DNA of 55,347 nucleotides from Amphritea sp. GTDB taxonomy: Bacteria; Pseudomonadota; Gammaproteobacteria; Pseudomonadales; Balneatricaceae. Position 1 is the stretch's first letter; every line of letters starts with the position of its first letter. Location of the stretch: assembly GCF_016744155.1 (NCBI RefSeq), contig NZ_JADGEW010000028.1:1-55347 (forward strand). Reading direction: 5' to 3'. Position numbers and translations under genes: made by a program. The notes under the pieces are model-generated. The model had not been told where the DNA came from and did not search any database. It saw nothing but the letters and a program-made list of their open reading frames with translations. Of this stretch, positions 36,032-44,889 are shown in pieces.

Positions 36032-36841
36032 TTATTCGCTATCTTGCTTATACTGATGAACATCCATCTGTGGATAAGGGATAGAGATGCCTTCCTGATC
36101 GAAGCGAAGTTTAACGCTTTCAGTGGTATCAAACATAACACCCCAGTAGTCCGCCGAGTTAACCCATGGACGTACGACGAAGTTAACACTGCTATCAGCC
36201 AGCTCAGATACAGCGATAACCGGTGCCGGATCTTTCAGAACACGCTCGTCACTGGTAACAATCTCTTCCAGCAGGGCTTTAGCTTTTTTCAGGTCATCGT
36301 TATAGCCGATACCGAATACCATATCCACACGACGGGTATCACGTGCTGAGAAGTTAACAATAACACCGCTGTAGATGTTTCCGTTTGGCACGATAACTTC
36401 TTTGTTATCACCGGTGCGCATAATGGTATTGAAGATACTGATATGCTCAACAACACCGTTTACGCCAGCCGCTTCAATAAAGTCACCTTCTTTGAAAGGG
36501 CGGAAGACAATCAGCATTACACCTGCAGCAAAGTTCTGCAAAGACCCTTGCAACGCCAGACCAATAGCCAAGCCTGCAGCACCTACCAGAGCGATCATTG
36601 AAGTAGTATCAACACCCAACTGATCCAGTGACGCAACAATTACCACCAACAACAGCAGCATATTGGCAATTGAAGAGATGAAGTTAACCAGTATCTCTTC
36701 CATCTCGCCTTTACGGAGAACTTTCCCCAGCATGTTGACTAAGAACTTTGCAACAATACGACCCACAATAAAAATTGCAGCAGCAAGTGCAATATTTATA
36801 GCCCATGGCAGTACGTAAACGTCAACGAATGACATATCCAT
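36032..36841 (-). CDS. mscS: Small-conductance mechanosensitive channel
   Basis: 269-residue MscS-type channel with three N-terminal helices. The pore-lining TM3 (VGAAGLAIGLALQGSLQNFAAGVML) has the Gly/Ala packing pattern. The beta domain has FRPFKEGDFIE and VPNGNIYSGVIVN. It releases solutes upon hypo-osmotic shock. The SD AGAGGA is 8 nt before the ATG. Confidence 0.95.
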   Translation of the reverse strand: MDMSFVDVYVLPWAINIALAAAIFIVGRIVAKFLVNMLGKVLRKGEMEEILVNFISSIANMLLLLVVIVASLDQLGVDTTSMIALVGAAGLAIGLALQGSLQNFAAGVMLIVFRPFKEGDFIEAAGVNGVVEHISIFNTIMRTGDNKEVIVPNGNIYSGVIVNFSARDTRRVDMVFGIGYNDDLKKAKALLEEIVTSDERVLKDPAPVIAVSELADSSVNFVVRPWVNSADYWGVMFDTTESVKLRFDQEGISIPYPQMDVHQYKQDSE

Positions 36842-37033
36842 TTATTTTTTCCTCTTTTCTCATAGAAACTGTTCTGCAGATGGCTCTAATTGCGTAAAAA
36901 CGAACATTAACTGTCCTGCAGCGACCATCTGCCCGTGAATATCACACAAGCATAGTCAAAAAGTCCATTTAAAACAGTATTTTTCACGGTAAAATAGTCT
37001 TAATCTAATTGCCCCTTTAATCAGAAGTTTAAA

Positions 37034-38824
37034 ATGTCCGAATCACCGGCCCAGACAGTGTTTAAACTGCGTGACTATCAGCAGGATGCGGTCGAGGCAA
37101 CACTGACTCATTTTCGCATCAGCGATCAGCCTGCGGTGATCGTTTTGCCTACCGGTGCCGGTAAAAGTCTGGTCATTGCAGAGCTGGCAAAACTGGCACG
37201 CCGCAAAATTCTAGTGCTGGCCCATGTCAAAGAGCTGATTGAGCAGAACCACAATAAATACCTCAGTTACGGCCTTGAGGGAGGGCTGTATTCCGCGGGG
37301 CTTAAGCAAAAACAGAGTCATCATCAGGTAACCTTTGCCAGCGTACAGTCAGTCTCGCGCAATCTGCAGGACTTCGCCACCGAACATTCCCTGGTTATTA
37401 TCGATGAGTGCCATCGCATAAGTGATGATGAAAACAGTCAGTATCAGAAAATTTTCTCACAGCTTAGAGAATTCAATCCTCAGCTTAAGCTTCTGGGTTT
37501 AACAGCAACCCCTTATCGAATGGGGATGGGCTGGATCTACCGCTACCATTACCGGGGGTTTTGCCGCAGTAGCGAGCCCCGGCCTTTTGAGCATTGTATC
37601 TACGAGTTGCCACTGCAATACATGATTAAACGTGGGTTTCTAACTCCGCCAACAATGATCGATGCACCTATCGCCCAGTATGATTTCTCGGCCCTGAACC
37701 CTAACCGTTTCGGCAACTACGCAGAAACTGAAGTTAATCAATTACTGGTCAGCCACCCCAGAGTCACTCGGGCCATCTGTGAGCAGATTATCGAGCTAGC
37801 CACTAATCGCCAAGGGGTGATGGTGTTCGCTGCTACCGTTAAGCATGCCCAAGAGGTTTGTAGTTATCTGCCAGCGCATGAAACGATGTTAATCACCGGC
37901 GGCACTGCAAACAGTGAACGGGATACGCTAATCCGTCTTTTTAAGCAGAAGAAAATCAAATACCTGGTCAATGTTGCGGTACTCACCACCGGCTTTGATG
38001 CTCCCCATGTCGACTTTATCGCTATCCTCAGACCAACCCAATCAGTATCACTGTTTCAGCAGATAGTCGGTCGGGGGCTCAGGCTTGCAGAGGGCAAACA
38101 GAATTGCCTGGTCATGGACTACGCTGGCAATGGTTTCGATCTTTTTGCACCGGAAGTGGGACAATCCAAACCGGATAGCAGCAGCGTGCCGGTTCAGGTG
38201 TTCTGCCCCGCCTGTGAATTTGCCAATATTTTCTGGGGTAAAACCGACGAAGAGGGGAACATTCTGGAGCACTTTGGCAGACGTTGCCAGGGAACCGTTA
38301 TGCTCGAAAATGATTCTAAAAAACCTGGCAGCAAAACCCCGGATAAAAAAATACAGTGTGAGTTCCGCTTTCGTTTTAAAGAGTGTCCACAGTGTAATGC
38401 CGAAAATGATATTGCCGCCCGTAACTGTCACCAGTGTGACCACGCTATTATCGACCCTGATGATCAGCTTAAAGCGGCACTTAAACTGAAAGATGCACGG
38501 GTGATTCGCTGTGCCGGCATGTCAATGATTGAGACCAAACAAAAGCTAAAGGTGACATATCACGACGAACAGGGCGAGGAGCTAAGTGAACTCTTTGATA
38601 TGCAAAACCCAAAGCAACGAAAGCGCTTCAACGACCTTTTTGGACGGCGTTTTCAACAGAGCACCCAACCTAAGGTATTCAAGACACTGGAGGCAGTATT
38701 AGCTGTGATTGACCAGTTTACCGCCCCAGACTTTGTGGTGGCGAGAAAGTCTGGGCAGTTCTGGCGCGTGCAGGAAAGAATTTTCGATTACCAGGGTAAC
38801 TACCGTAAAGCGAATCAGCTTTAA
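37034..38824 (+). CDS. radD: Superfamily 2 DNA helicase RadD
   Basis: 596 residues, colinear with E. coli RadD (YejH). Visible are [13 protein letters not shown], Walker [47 protein letters not shown] and [11 protein letters not shown]. The C-terminal zinc-binding cysteines are CPACEF, RCQG and CPQCNAEND...CHQCD. RadD supports double-strand break repair with RecA and SSB. It is monocistronic. Confidence 0.95.
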   Translation: MSESPAQTVFKLRDYQQDAVEATLTHFRISDQPAVIVLPTGAGKSLVIAELAKLARRKILVLAHVKELIEQNHNKYLSYGLEGGLYSAGLKQKQSHHQVTFASVQSVSRNLQDFATEHSLVIIDECHRISDDENSQYQKIFSQLREFNPQLKLLGLTATPYRMGMGWIYRYHYRGFCRSSEPRPFEHCIYELPLQYMIKRGFLTPPTMIDAPIAQYDFSALNPNRFGNYAETEVNQLLVSHPRVTRAICEQIIELATNRQGVMVFAATVKHAQEVCSYLPAHETMLITGGTANSERDTLIRLFKQKKIKYLVNVAVLTTGFDAPHVDFIAILRPTQSVSLFQQIVGRGLRLAEGKQNCLVMDYAGNGFDLFAPEVGQSKPDSSSVPVQVFCPACEFANIFWGKTDEEGNILEHFGRRCQGTVMLENDSKKPGSKTPDKKIQCEFRFRFKECPQCNAENDIAARNCHQCDHAIIDPDDQLKAALKLKDARVIRCAGMSMIETKQKLKVTYHDEQGEELSELFDMQNPKQRKRFNDLFGRRFQQSTQPKVFKTLEAVLAVIDQFTAPDFVVARKSGQFWRVQERIFDYQGNYRKANQL

Positions 38825-38862
38825 GCCCTAAACTATAAGCCTTGAGCTGTAGCCCTGAGTTA
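38822..38862 (+). repeat. Degenerate 13-14-bp repeats after radD
   Basis: Three imperfect units, TAAGCCCTAAACTA, TAAGCCTTGAGCTG and TAGCCCTGAGTTA, start at the radD stop codon. The theme AGCCCTGA is also seen in the array at 50002-50054. Confidence 0.45.
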
Positions 38863-38879
38863 CAAACCATAAATTCAAC

Positions 38880-39740
38880 TCAGGCTCCAACCACCCGCTC
38901 AGGTAACCAGCGTAACGAATCAAACAGCCCTTCTATTACTTTAAGTCGGGGGGTACTGCGATGCTGAATAAACTGCGTCGGCACTATCGCGATCTCATCC
39001 GGTAAAGATTCAAATTTCAAGCTGTCCCTATAGATCGACAGTTCCACCACATTCCGGGGCATCAAGGTTAAACCTAACCCCTGAGCGACACACCCCAGTA
39101 TCCCTTCCAGGGTGCCAAGCTCACTCAATCCAAAGCGGTTACTCTGATAATCCCGAGACCATTGCAGTGCTTTGTTACGATAGGTACAGCCCTCACGAAA
39201 CAGCACCAGGTTATCTGAAGGTTCGAGGTTTCGGGGCTGCACCAGCACCAGCTCCTGTTGAAACACATCCAGAGTAATCAGGTCTTTATGCTCAACAGGC
39301 CCACCGACAAAAGCGCAATCTATATGATGATCCAGTACCGACCGGACTAACTCCGCAGTCGTGGCTGCCGTAACTCTGGGCTGAAGTTTTGGACAGCTCG
39401 CTCGCAACGCACCCAGCATCTGAGGCAGATGCGTAGCGGTGAAAGATTCCATCGCACCAATCTTTATTTCAGCAGCACCTTTTTCAGACAGTCGAACAGC
39501 TACCCCGGCCTGGCGCTCCAGCTGCAATATCTGTTCAGCGTATTCCAGCAATATATTCCCTGGCCGGGTCAACTCCAACCCTCGACCTTTACGGGAGAAC
39601 AGCTTAGTTCCCAGCTCCTCTTCCAGCCGCTGTATCCGGGTCGTAACATTGGACTGCACTGTATTCAGCTGCTTGGCAGCCGCTAGAATGCCCCCCTCTT
39701 TTGCTACCTTTTCAAAGGTTTTCAGCGCTATCAGTTCCAT
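38880..39740 (-). CDS. LysR-family transcriptional regulator
   Basis: 286 residues. The N-terminal HTH reads LKTFEKVAKEGGILAAAKQLNTVQSNVTTRIQRLEEELGTKLF-type; the effector domain follows from about 90. It is divergent from a YbfB-type MFS gene, with a 151-bp shared region holding a direct repeat, so it probably controls that transporter and itself. The effector is unknown. Confidence 0.88.
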   Translation of the reverse strand: MELIALKTFEKVAKEGGILAAAKQLNTVQSNVTTRIQRLEEELGTKLFSRKGRGLELTRPGNILLEYAEQILQLERQAGVAVRLSEKGAAEIKIGAMESFTATHLPQMLGALRASCPKLQPRVTAATTAELVRSVLDHHIDCAFVGGPVEHKDLITLDVFQQELVLVQPRNLEPSDNLVLFREGCTYRNKALQWSRDYQSNRFGLSELGTLEGILGCVAQGLGLTLMPRNVVELSIYRDSLKFESLPDEIAIVPTQFIQHRSTPRLKVIEGLFDSLRWLPERVVGA

Positions 39741-39820
39741 TTTCGGTTCACTCTAATCACACCCAAAACTCATTCTTAATTTGAGAACAATAGTATCTTT
39801 ATAATTCGTTTGTAAAGAAT

Positions 39821-39850
39821 CTTATAGCTATATACGCTTATAGATATACG
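39821..39850. promoter_or_regulatory. Direct repeat in the LysR/MFS divergent promoter
   Basis: CTTATAGCTATATACG (39821-39836) is followed at once by CTTATAGATATACG (39837-39850). The first contains the dyad ATAGCTAT. The position between two divergent start sites fits a LysR binding region. Confidence 0.45.
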
Positions 39851-39891
39851 AAAATAAGAACAAAACAGGCAATAGCCTACTGAAGAGTTCA

Positions 39892-41085
39892 ATGGAAGCT
39901 ACCGATAACAAACAACATTTCAAAGTTCTGGGGTCTGGCTTACTGGGGCTGATTCTCACGGTCGGCATCGCTCGCTTCTGCTACACCACGCTGTTACCGG
40001 CAATGCAGGCAGAGGCTGGACTCAGCGATCTCGCCGGCGGCTATCTGGCCACCATTAATTACATCGGTTATATGTGCGGCGCGGTGTTGGCGGCTACCAT
40101 TAGCAACCTCAAAACTAAAGATATGCTCTACCGTGCAGGCCTGATCACTGCGGTGATAACCACACTCGCTATGGCCCTGACAGACAATCTATGGCTTTGG
40201 GGAATTCTACGTTTTTTCTCAGGTCTAAGCAGTGCCAGCGGTATGCTGATCAGCGCCGGTCTGATTATGAACTGGCTGCTACGCCACGGTCACCGGGCTG
40301 AGCTGGGTATCCACTATGCCGGCGCGGGTCTGGGTATTATTGTTAGTGGACTGGCAGCCGAGCTTATGATCGGTCACCTCGACTGGCGAGAACAATGGTT
40401 AGCCGTTGGTGTGCTGGGTTCGCTGATCGCTATCCCCGCCTGGCGCTGGTTGCCCCGACCCGATACCAGTCATCAGACAACCTCCGGACAGCAGCTACAG
40501 GACAACCCTCCCAGCCGACGATGGTTAGTGTTACTGGGCATCATGTATTTCTGTGCCGGATACGCTTACGTGATCAGCGCGACTTTTCTGGTAGCCATCG
40601 TGGAAGCTCAGCCTGCCCTACAGGGGGACGGGCAACTCGTCTGGATATTTGTCGGCCTGAGCGCAACACCTGCCGTTATTCTATGGGACAGAGCCGCCCG
40701 CAGACTAGGCGAACTAAATGCACTATTCATCGCCTTTATTATTCAAATCGTCGGCATTATTCTGCCTGCCTTGAACGACAACCTCGGATTAGTTCTGTTC
40801 AGTGCGGTACTTTACGGCGGCAGTTTCATCGGTATCGTTAGCCTGGTGCTGGCGATGGCCGGGCGTTTCTATCCCACTAAACCGGCAAAACTCATGGGCA
40901 AGCTCACCCTGTTATATGGCATCGCTCAGATCGGCGCTCCAGCCATTGCAGGCATTATCGCTGATAACGGTGGCAGCTATGCTGATTCGCTCTATATCGC
41001 CGCAGCGATCTCTGTATTGGGCGCTGGAATGATACTGATACTCAAAGCCGATCAGAAACGTGAACTGACTCTGACAGAAACATAA
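39892..41085 (+). CDS. YbfB/YjiJ family MFS transporter
   Basis: 397 residues, twelve helices. GIARFCYTTLLPAMQAEAGLS near the N-terminus is the hallmark of the YbfB/YjiJ (MFS_4) group; FFSGLSSASGMLISAG and YAGAGLGIIVSGL also fit. Exporter of unknown substrate, probably controlled by the divergent LysR gene. A terminator follows. Confidence 0.9.
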   Translation: MEATDNKQHFKVLGSGLLGLILTVGIARFCYTTLLPAMQAEAGLSDLAGGYLATINYIGYMCGAVLAATISNLKTKDMLYRAGLITAVITTLAMALTDNLWLWGILRFFSGLSSASGMLISAGLIMNWLLRHGHRAELGIHYAGAGLGIIVSGLAAELMIGHLDWREQWLAVGVLGSLIAIPAWRWLPRPDTSHQTTSGQQLQDNPPSRRWLVLLGIMYFCAGYAYVISATFLVAIVEAQPALQGDGQLVWIFVGLSATPAVILWDRAARRLGELNALFIAFIIQIVGIILPALNDNLGLVLFSAVLYGGSFIGIVSLVLAMAGRFYPTKPAKLMGKLTLLYGIAQIGAPAIAGIIADNGGSYADSLYIAAAISVLGAGMILILKADQKRELTLTET

Positions 41086-41110
41086 AAAAACGGCTCAAGT
41101 GAGCCGTTTT
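41084..41110. terminator. Bidirectional terminator between the MFS and SUKH genes
   Basis: CGGCTC and GAGCCG with loop AAGT, flanked by seven A and four T. Confidence 0.85.
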
Positions 41111-41126
41111 CAGGAAGCATTAGAAT

Positions 41127-41528
41127 CTAACTGACTAACCAGACCTCTCTGGCCCACTCCCACACTGTTGTCCACTCCTCTACTTCACCACTTTCAGGAG
41201 TCCAAAACACCACAGCACCGTCAATAGTAACCGCATAAAAGCCGCCTTCATGGGCACATATCGGGGTTTGTTCACGGGACAAACCGATAGACCAAGCATA
41301 GGCAGCTACTTCAGGCAGATGAGTATGGGAAGAGGTATCGGCAACGGTTACCGGCTCTAACGAACCGCAAACCACATCACTGACCGTTAACAGAAAATCT
41401 TTAAAATCCGGATACAGAGGTACGCAGATTTCCTCTTCTGCGGAAACAACATCATCAAAGTCCGGCAGATCCAGAGGAGTCATTACCTCAATATTAGCAT
41501 TGCGCAGTGCATCTATTACATCTTGCAT
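41127..41528 (-). CDS. SMI1/KNR4 (SUKH) family protein
   Basis: 133 residues. The pattern VPLYPDFKDFLLTVSDVV near residue 38, FWTPESGEV and a C-terminal WTTVWEWAREVWL fit the SUKH fold. SUKH proteins often act as immunity proteins for nuclease or deaminase toxins, but no toxin gene is adjacent. It may serve another binding role. Confidence 0.75.
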   Translation of the reverse strand: MQDVIDALRNANIEVMTPLDLPDFDDVVSAEEEICVPLYPDFKDFLLTVSDVVCGSLEPVTVADTSSHTHLPEVAAYAWSIGLSREQTPICAHEGGFYAVTIDGAVVFWTPESGEVEEWTTVWEWAREVWLVS

Positions 41529-41587
41529 AACTTCTCGCTTAAAAAAGATTTCAACTCACTCATGAGCTAAAAATGAAGGCGATTATA

Positions 41588-42061
41588 TCAGAGCAATTCC
41601 AACATCGCTTCAGCACTACTCACATCAAAGGTCTTAGGTTCTTCCAGATGCAGAGCAGTTACTACCGAGTCTTCAATAATCATGGCGTAACGTCGGGAGC
41701 GTGTGCCGCCGAAAGAGCCACTATCCATCTCCAGACCCAATGCATTGGTCAGATCAGCACCACCATCAGCAACCATTGTTATCTTCTCTGCGTTCTGTGC
41801 CTCAGCCCAGGCTTTCATAACAAACGCATCATTAACAGAGAGACAGGCGATCAGATCAACACCTTTATCGAAAAACTCATCCGCCTTCACCACATAACCT
41901 GGCAGATGAGAAGCCGAGCAAGTCGGTGTAAAAGCACCTGGCAGCGCAAACAACACAACTTTCTTACCGGCAAACAACTGATCCGCACTTACCGCCGAAG
42001 TTTCACCACCAGCCACTGCGCTCACGCTAATCGCCGGAATTTTATCACCCACTTGAATCAT
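41588..42061 (-). CDS. Peroxiredoxin, Prx5 type
   Basis: 157 residues. The peroxidatic Cys sits in FALPGAFTPTCSASHLPGY. Other Prx5 marks are VNDAFVMKAWAEAQ and SRRYAMIIEDSVV. It reduces hydroperoxides, probably with glutathione or thioredoxin. The SD AAGGTAA precedes it; no glutaredoxin domain is fused. Confidence 0.94.
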   Translation of the reverse strand: MIQVGDKIPAISVSAVAGGETSAVSADQLFAGKKVVLFALPGAFTPTCSASHLPGYVVKADEFFDKGVDLIACLSVNDAFVMKAWAEAQNAEKITMVADGGADLTNALGLEMDSGSFGGTRSRRYAMIIEDSVVTALHLEEPKTFDVSSAEAMLELL

Positions 42062-42289
42062 AATAGTTACCTTAAATAGATGTTATTTACTGCTTACAAC
42101 ATAGCACCCGGATCATCCGGTATTTCATCCAATAAGGGAAGAGTAGCAGAATTCAGAGTTTCAATAGAGTGCTCTCTTAAAAGCGGCTTTCATCTGAGCG
42201 CTCATTAGGCCTTAGACCAAATACCGGAACCACTTTTCATCAACAAACCCTTACCGGTATGGATTTAAATAGAAAGTGAACTCACCTGT

Positions 42290-42610
42290 TTACAGATTAA
42301 AACCAAAGCGCAATATCATAAAAAACAGCATCCCCGCCACGATGGTTGTCAGTAGATCCCTGCGCCAGAATGAAACCAGTGCTGCAAATATCCCAGCCAG
42401 TAGCCATGGATTATCTACCCGTACCCAAAGCTCTCCCTGAGGTATTAAGAGAGCTGGAACAATGATGGCTGTCAGCACAGCGGGAGGCACAAAGTTCAGT
42501 CCGGTGGTTAACCAGGGCGGAAAGCGCACTTTCCCTGCCACTGCAAAAAGAATATAACGGACACTAAAGGTCACCAGAAACATACCGAATATCAGAGTAG
42601 CTTCATTCAT
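42290..42610 (-). CDS. azlD: AzlD family branched-chain amino acid exporter subunit
   Basis: 106-residue AzlD: four helices with FVPPAVLTAIIVPALL and VSFWRRDLLTTIVAGM. It pairs with AzlC to export branched-chain or related amino acids. Its start overlaps the azlC stop by 8 bp. Confidence 0.92.
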   Translation of the reverse strand: MNEATLIFGMFLVTFSVRYILFAVAGKVRFPPWLTTGLNFVPPAVLTAIIVPALLIPQGELWVRVDNPWLLAGIFAALVSFWRRDLLTTIVAGMLFFMILRFGFNL

Positions 42611-43355
42611 GTAAAGACTCCTGCGCTGCCCGCTGTTTCAATAGCAGATGCAACGATAGTCCGGTCGAGATACCGCATAGAGCGGCTACCATCAAGCCCA
42701 GTTTATGAGGTAAGCCTACCGTAGCCATCGCAATGGCAGCTGACACAATAACCGCCCCCCACATAGGCTTACTCTTCAGATAGGGCACTACCATACCGAT
42801 AAAGGTGACCGACATAGCAAAATCTAATCCCCAGTGAGTCATATCTGGAAAGATCTCGCCAAGCGCTATTCCCAGGCCCGTACAGAATACCCAGTTACTG
42901 TACATCGCCAACCAGGAGCCCAGATAAAACCAGTGTGCATGCGTGGTATTGGCCTGCAGCAGGAAACGGTTGCTAACCGCAGCAAAAGTTTCATCGGTCA
43001 GGCCAAACGCCATCATCAAGCGCCAGCGGTGTGGCAGATGTCGAACCTTAGGCACCAGATTGGCGGCGTAGAGAATATGACGCAGATTCACCACAAAAGT
43101 GGTCGCGATAATAACCGGTATAGCGGCCCCTGCTGCCAGTAAGCCGAGAGAGATAAACTGTGCTGAACCGGCAAACACAATGACCGACATCGCCAGTGCC
43201 CCCCAGGCAGATAATCCACTGGGGCCTGCAAGAGTGCCAAAGATAATACCAAAAGGTATCGCGCCAATAATTAACGGCAGCGTCGCCTTAGCACCGTCAA
43301 GCATCTCTTTTCGTTTTATGATCCCCAAATCCGGGTTTGAACTATTACTCTTCAT
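42603..43355 (-). CDS. azlC: AzlC family branched-chain amino acid exporter subunit
   Basis: 250-residue AzlC with GAIPFGIIFG, FAGSAQFISLGLLAAG, NLRHILYAA and GLTDETFAAV. It starts 2 bp after the MarR-GNAT stop and overlaps azlD, forming a three-gene operon. The substrate may be an amino acid or analogue sensed by the MarR domain. Confidence 0.93.
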   Translation of the reverse strand: MKSNSSNPDLGIIKRKEMLDGAKATLPLIIGAIPFGIIFGTLAGPSGLSAWGALAMSVIVFAGSAQFISLGLLAAGAAIPVIIATTFVVNLRHILYAANLVPKVRHLPHRWRLMMAFGLTDETFAAVSNRFLLQANTTHAHWFYLGSWLAMYSNWVFCTGLGIALGEIFPDMTHWGLDFAMSVTFIGMVVPYLKSKPMWGAVIVSAAIAMATVGLPHKLGLMVAALCGISTGLSLHLLLKQRAAQESLHE

Positions 43356-43357
43356 CT

Positions 43358-44323
43358 TCAGAACCTAAGCGTCATATACACATCAGAACGGCTAAAATAG
43401 GAGCGTCCATCGGGATGTGGAACCTGCTTAAAACCAAGGTTACGATACAGCTGCAACGCTTTTTCTAGTTTACTGGAGCTTTCAAGAAACACTTCAGACG
43501 CGCCTTGCTCTCTGGCTTTATCCAGCGTTGTCATCAACAGATTGCGGCCCACACCGACATTCTGCCAAGCCTCATCTACTCCCAGCTTAGATATTTCAAA
43601 CCGTCCTCCTTCGTGGCGGGCCAACGCAACACAACCCACCACGCTTTTATCCGCACTATTATGGGCAAACCAGATGTAGCCACCCCGGGCCAGATATGAA
43701 CCTTCGGGGTTATCTAACACTTCGAAATCCCGTTCGGTAAGCTCCGTTTTAAAATGCTGGTTCAGCCAAGCCATGTTGATTCGTTTAAATTCACTTCGAT
43801 ATTCAGCATCCCACCCCTGAATAACGATCTGCTGACTTTCATTGCGCCGTTCAAGCTGCTGCAGTACCGGCGCGTAAAAACCTTGCTGTTCTACCAGTGA
43901 TTCAAATTCTGCCAACGAGTCCAGAAGTGGATATTGTTGCGCCCCAATCAATGCGTCAAGGTGAGCCTGAATAGCTGTCCAGACAGGCGCAATCTGTTCC
44001 AGCAGTTGCTCACTTTCTGACGTCAGCGCCAATAGCTGACGCCTTTCATCTTCAGGATCAGTCGTTTTACTCAACCACTGTTCTTGCTGCATTTTTCGGG
44101 CGATCTTACTGATCGCAGGGTGGCTCACAGCTAACTTCTCGGCCGCCTCAGTCACCGTCATTGATCCCTGTTGATGTAACAGATTAAACAGTGGATAGAA
44201 TGTTGGATTCAGGGTTATTCCCTGACTCTGATAAAGCCGGATAACATCCTGAACCAGTGCATCAGACAGACGTTTCAAGCGGCTACCCAGTGACAAGCTG
44301 CCAAAATTTTTCATGTAATCCAT
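43358..44323 (-). CDS. MarR-GNAT fusion regulator/acetyltransferase
   Basis: 321 residues. Residues about 1-150 form a MarR winged helix (MTVTEAAEKLAVSHPAISKIARKMQQ; DPEDERRQLLALT). Residues about 165-321 form a GNAT N-acetyltransferase (VVGCVALAR; FEISKLGVDEAWQNVGVGRNLL; LESSSKLEKALQLYRNLGF). It heads the azlCD operon, and a perfect 22-bp palindrome lies 26 bp upstream. It may both sense and acetylate the compound exported by AzlCD. ATGs at 44323 and 44314 are both possible. Confidence 0.9.
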   Translation of the reverse strand: MDYMKNFGSLSLGSRLKRLSDALVQDVIRLYQSQGITLNPTFYPLFNLLHQQGSMTVTEAAEKLAVSHPAISKIARKMQQEQWLSKTTDPEDERRQLLALTSESEQLLEQIAPVWTAIQAHLDALIGAQQYPLLDSLAEFESLVEQQGFYAPVLQQLERRNESQQIVIQGWDAEYRSEFKRINMAWLNQHFKTELTERDFEVLDNPEGSYLARGGYIWFAHNSADKSVVGCVALARHEGGRFEISKLGVDEAWQNVGVGRNLLMTTLDKAREQGASEVFLESSSKLEKALQLYRNLGFKQVPHPDGRSYFSRSDVYMTLRF

Positions 44324-44348
44324 AAGTGCTCAGCCTAAAACAAAACCA

Positions 44349-44370
44349 TTTACGTAACTAGTTACGTAAA
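44349..44370. promoter_or_regulatory. Perfect 22-bp palindrome, probable MarR operator
   Basis: TTTACGTAACT is followed directly by its exact reverse complement. Each arm holds the inner palindrome TTACGTAA. Size and symmetry suit a MarR dimer site, and the position overlaps the likely promoter of the MarR-GNAT/azlCD operon. Confidence 0.75.
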
Positions 44371-44513
44371 TTATCATAATAAAATAACTGATGCATCTTT
44401 TGATACCTAATTGATTGCTATTTCACATCAACAGAGACACCTGTAGATTTTTTTGGCTAGCACCTATGGAAAGACTAGAGAAACGGCTCGGTAATCACCG
44501 GCTGTAATTGAAA

Positions 44514-44540
44514 TAAAAAAAAGGGGATTGAACATCCCCT
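44514..44540 (-). terminator. Terminator of the 40-residue membrane-protein gene
   Basis: On the minus strand AGGGGAT and ATCCCCT pair around a 5-nt loop and are followed by eight T. It lies 70 nt downstream of the small ORF stop. Confidence 0.85.
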
Positions 44541-44609
44541 GAAAGATTGGGTGAATCGTCAAAAAGGGAAATCAGTTTTTCTAAACCTAGCCCGCCCACT
44601 CGGGACGAA

Positions 44610-44732
44610 TTATAAAACCAGCAGCGCGACCTGCGTCAGCATTGGAGAAATACCAACGAGCAAACCGCCTACAACCATTAAAATAGTTGAGATAATACCG
44701 AAAATTTCAACACCTTGCTCTTCATGTGACAT
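44610..44732 (-). CDS. 40-residue single-span membrane protein, unknown
   Basis: A short ORF too small for automated tracks. The ATG is 8 nt after GGAG. The product starts MSHEEQGVEIFGII and carries one hydrophobic helix of about 28 residues (ISTILMVVGGLLVGI ... TQVALLVL) after an acidic head; it has no cysteine. A strong terminator ends the transcript, so this is a complete monocistronic gene. The family was not recognised. Confidence 0.65.
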   Translation of the reverse strand: MSHEEQGVEIFGIISTILMVVGGLLVGISPMLTQVALLVL

Positions 44733-44889
44733 GAGTAATTCTCCATTTACGATTTCTGTTACTACCCATATAGCACAAACAAGGCCAGATCAAATTACCC
44801 CTTTACTTTCAACAGTTTAAATATATGTCACAGATTACAATCCCGACCATCTAAGACACATATGACAAAGAAATGCCATATATGACACA

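Noticed and set aside
42221-42260. Inverted repeat ATACCGG/CCGGTAT after azlD
   Set aside because: The 26-nt loop and lack of a T-run make a terminator or operator call too weak.
44551-44820. 89-codon + strand frame
   Set aside because: It overlaps the minus-strand 40-residue gene and its terminator, has no ribosome site and has an unlikely composition.
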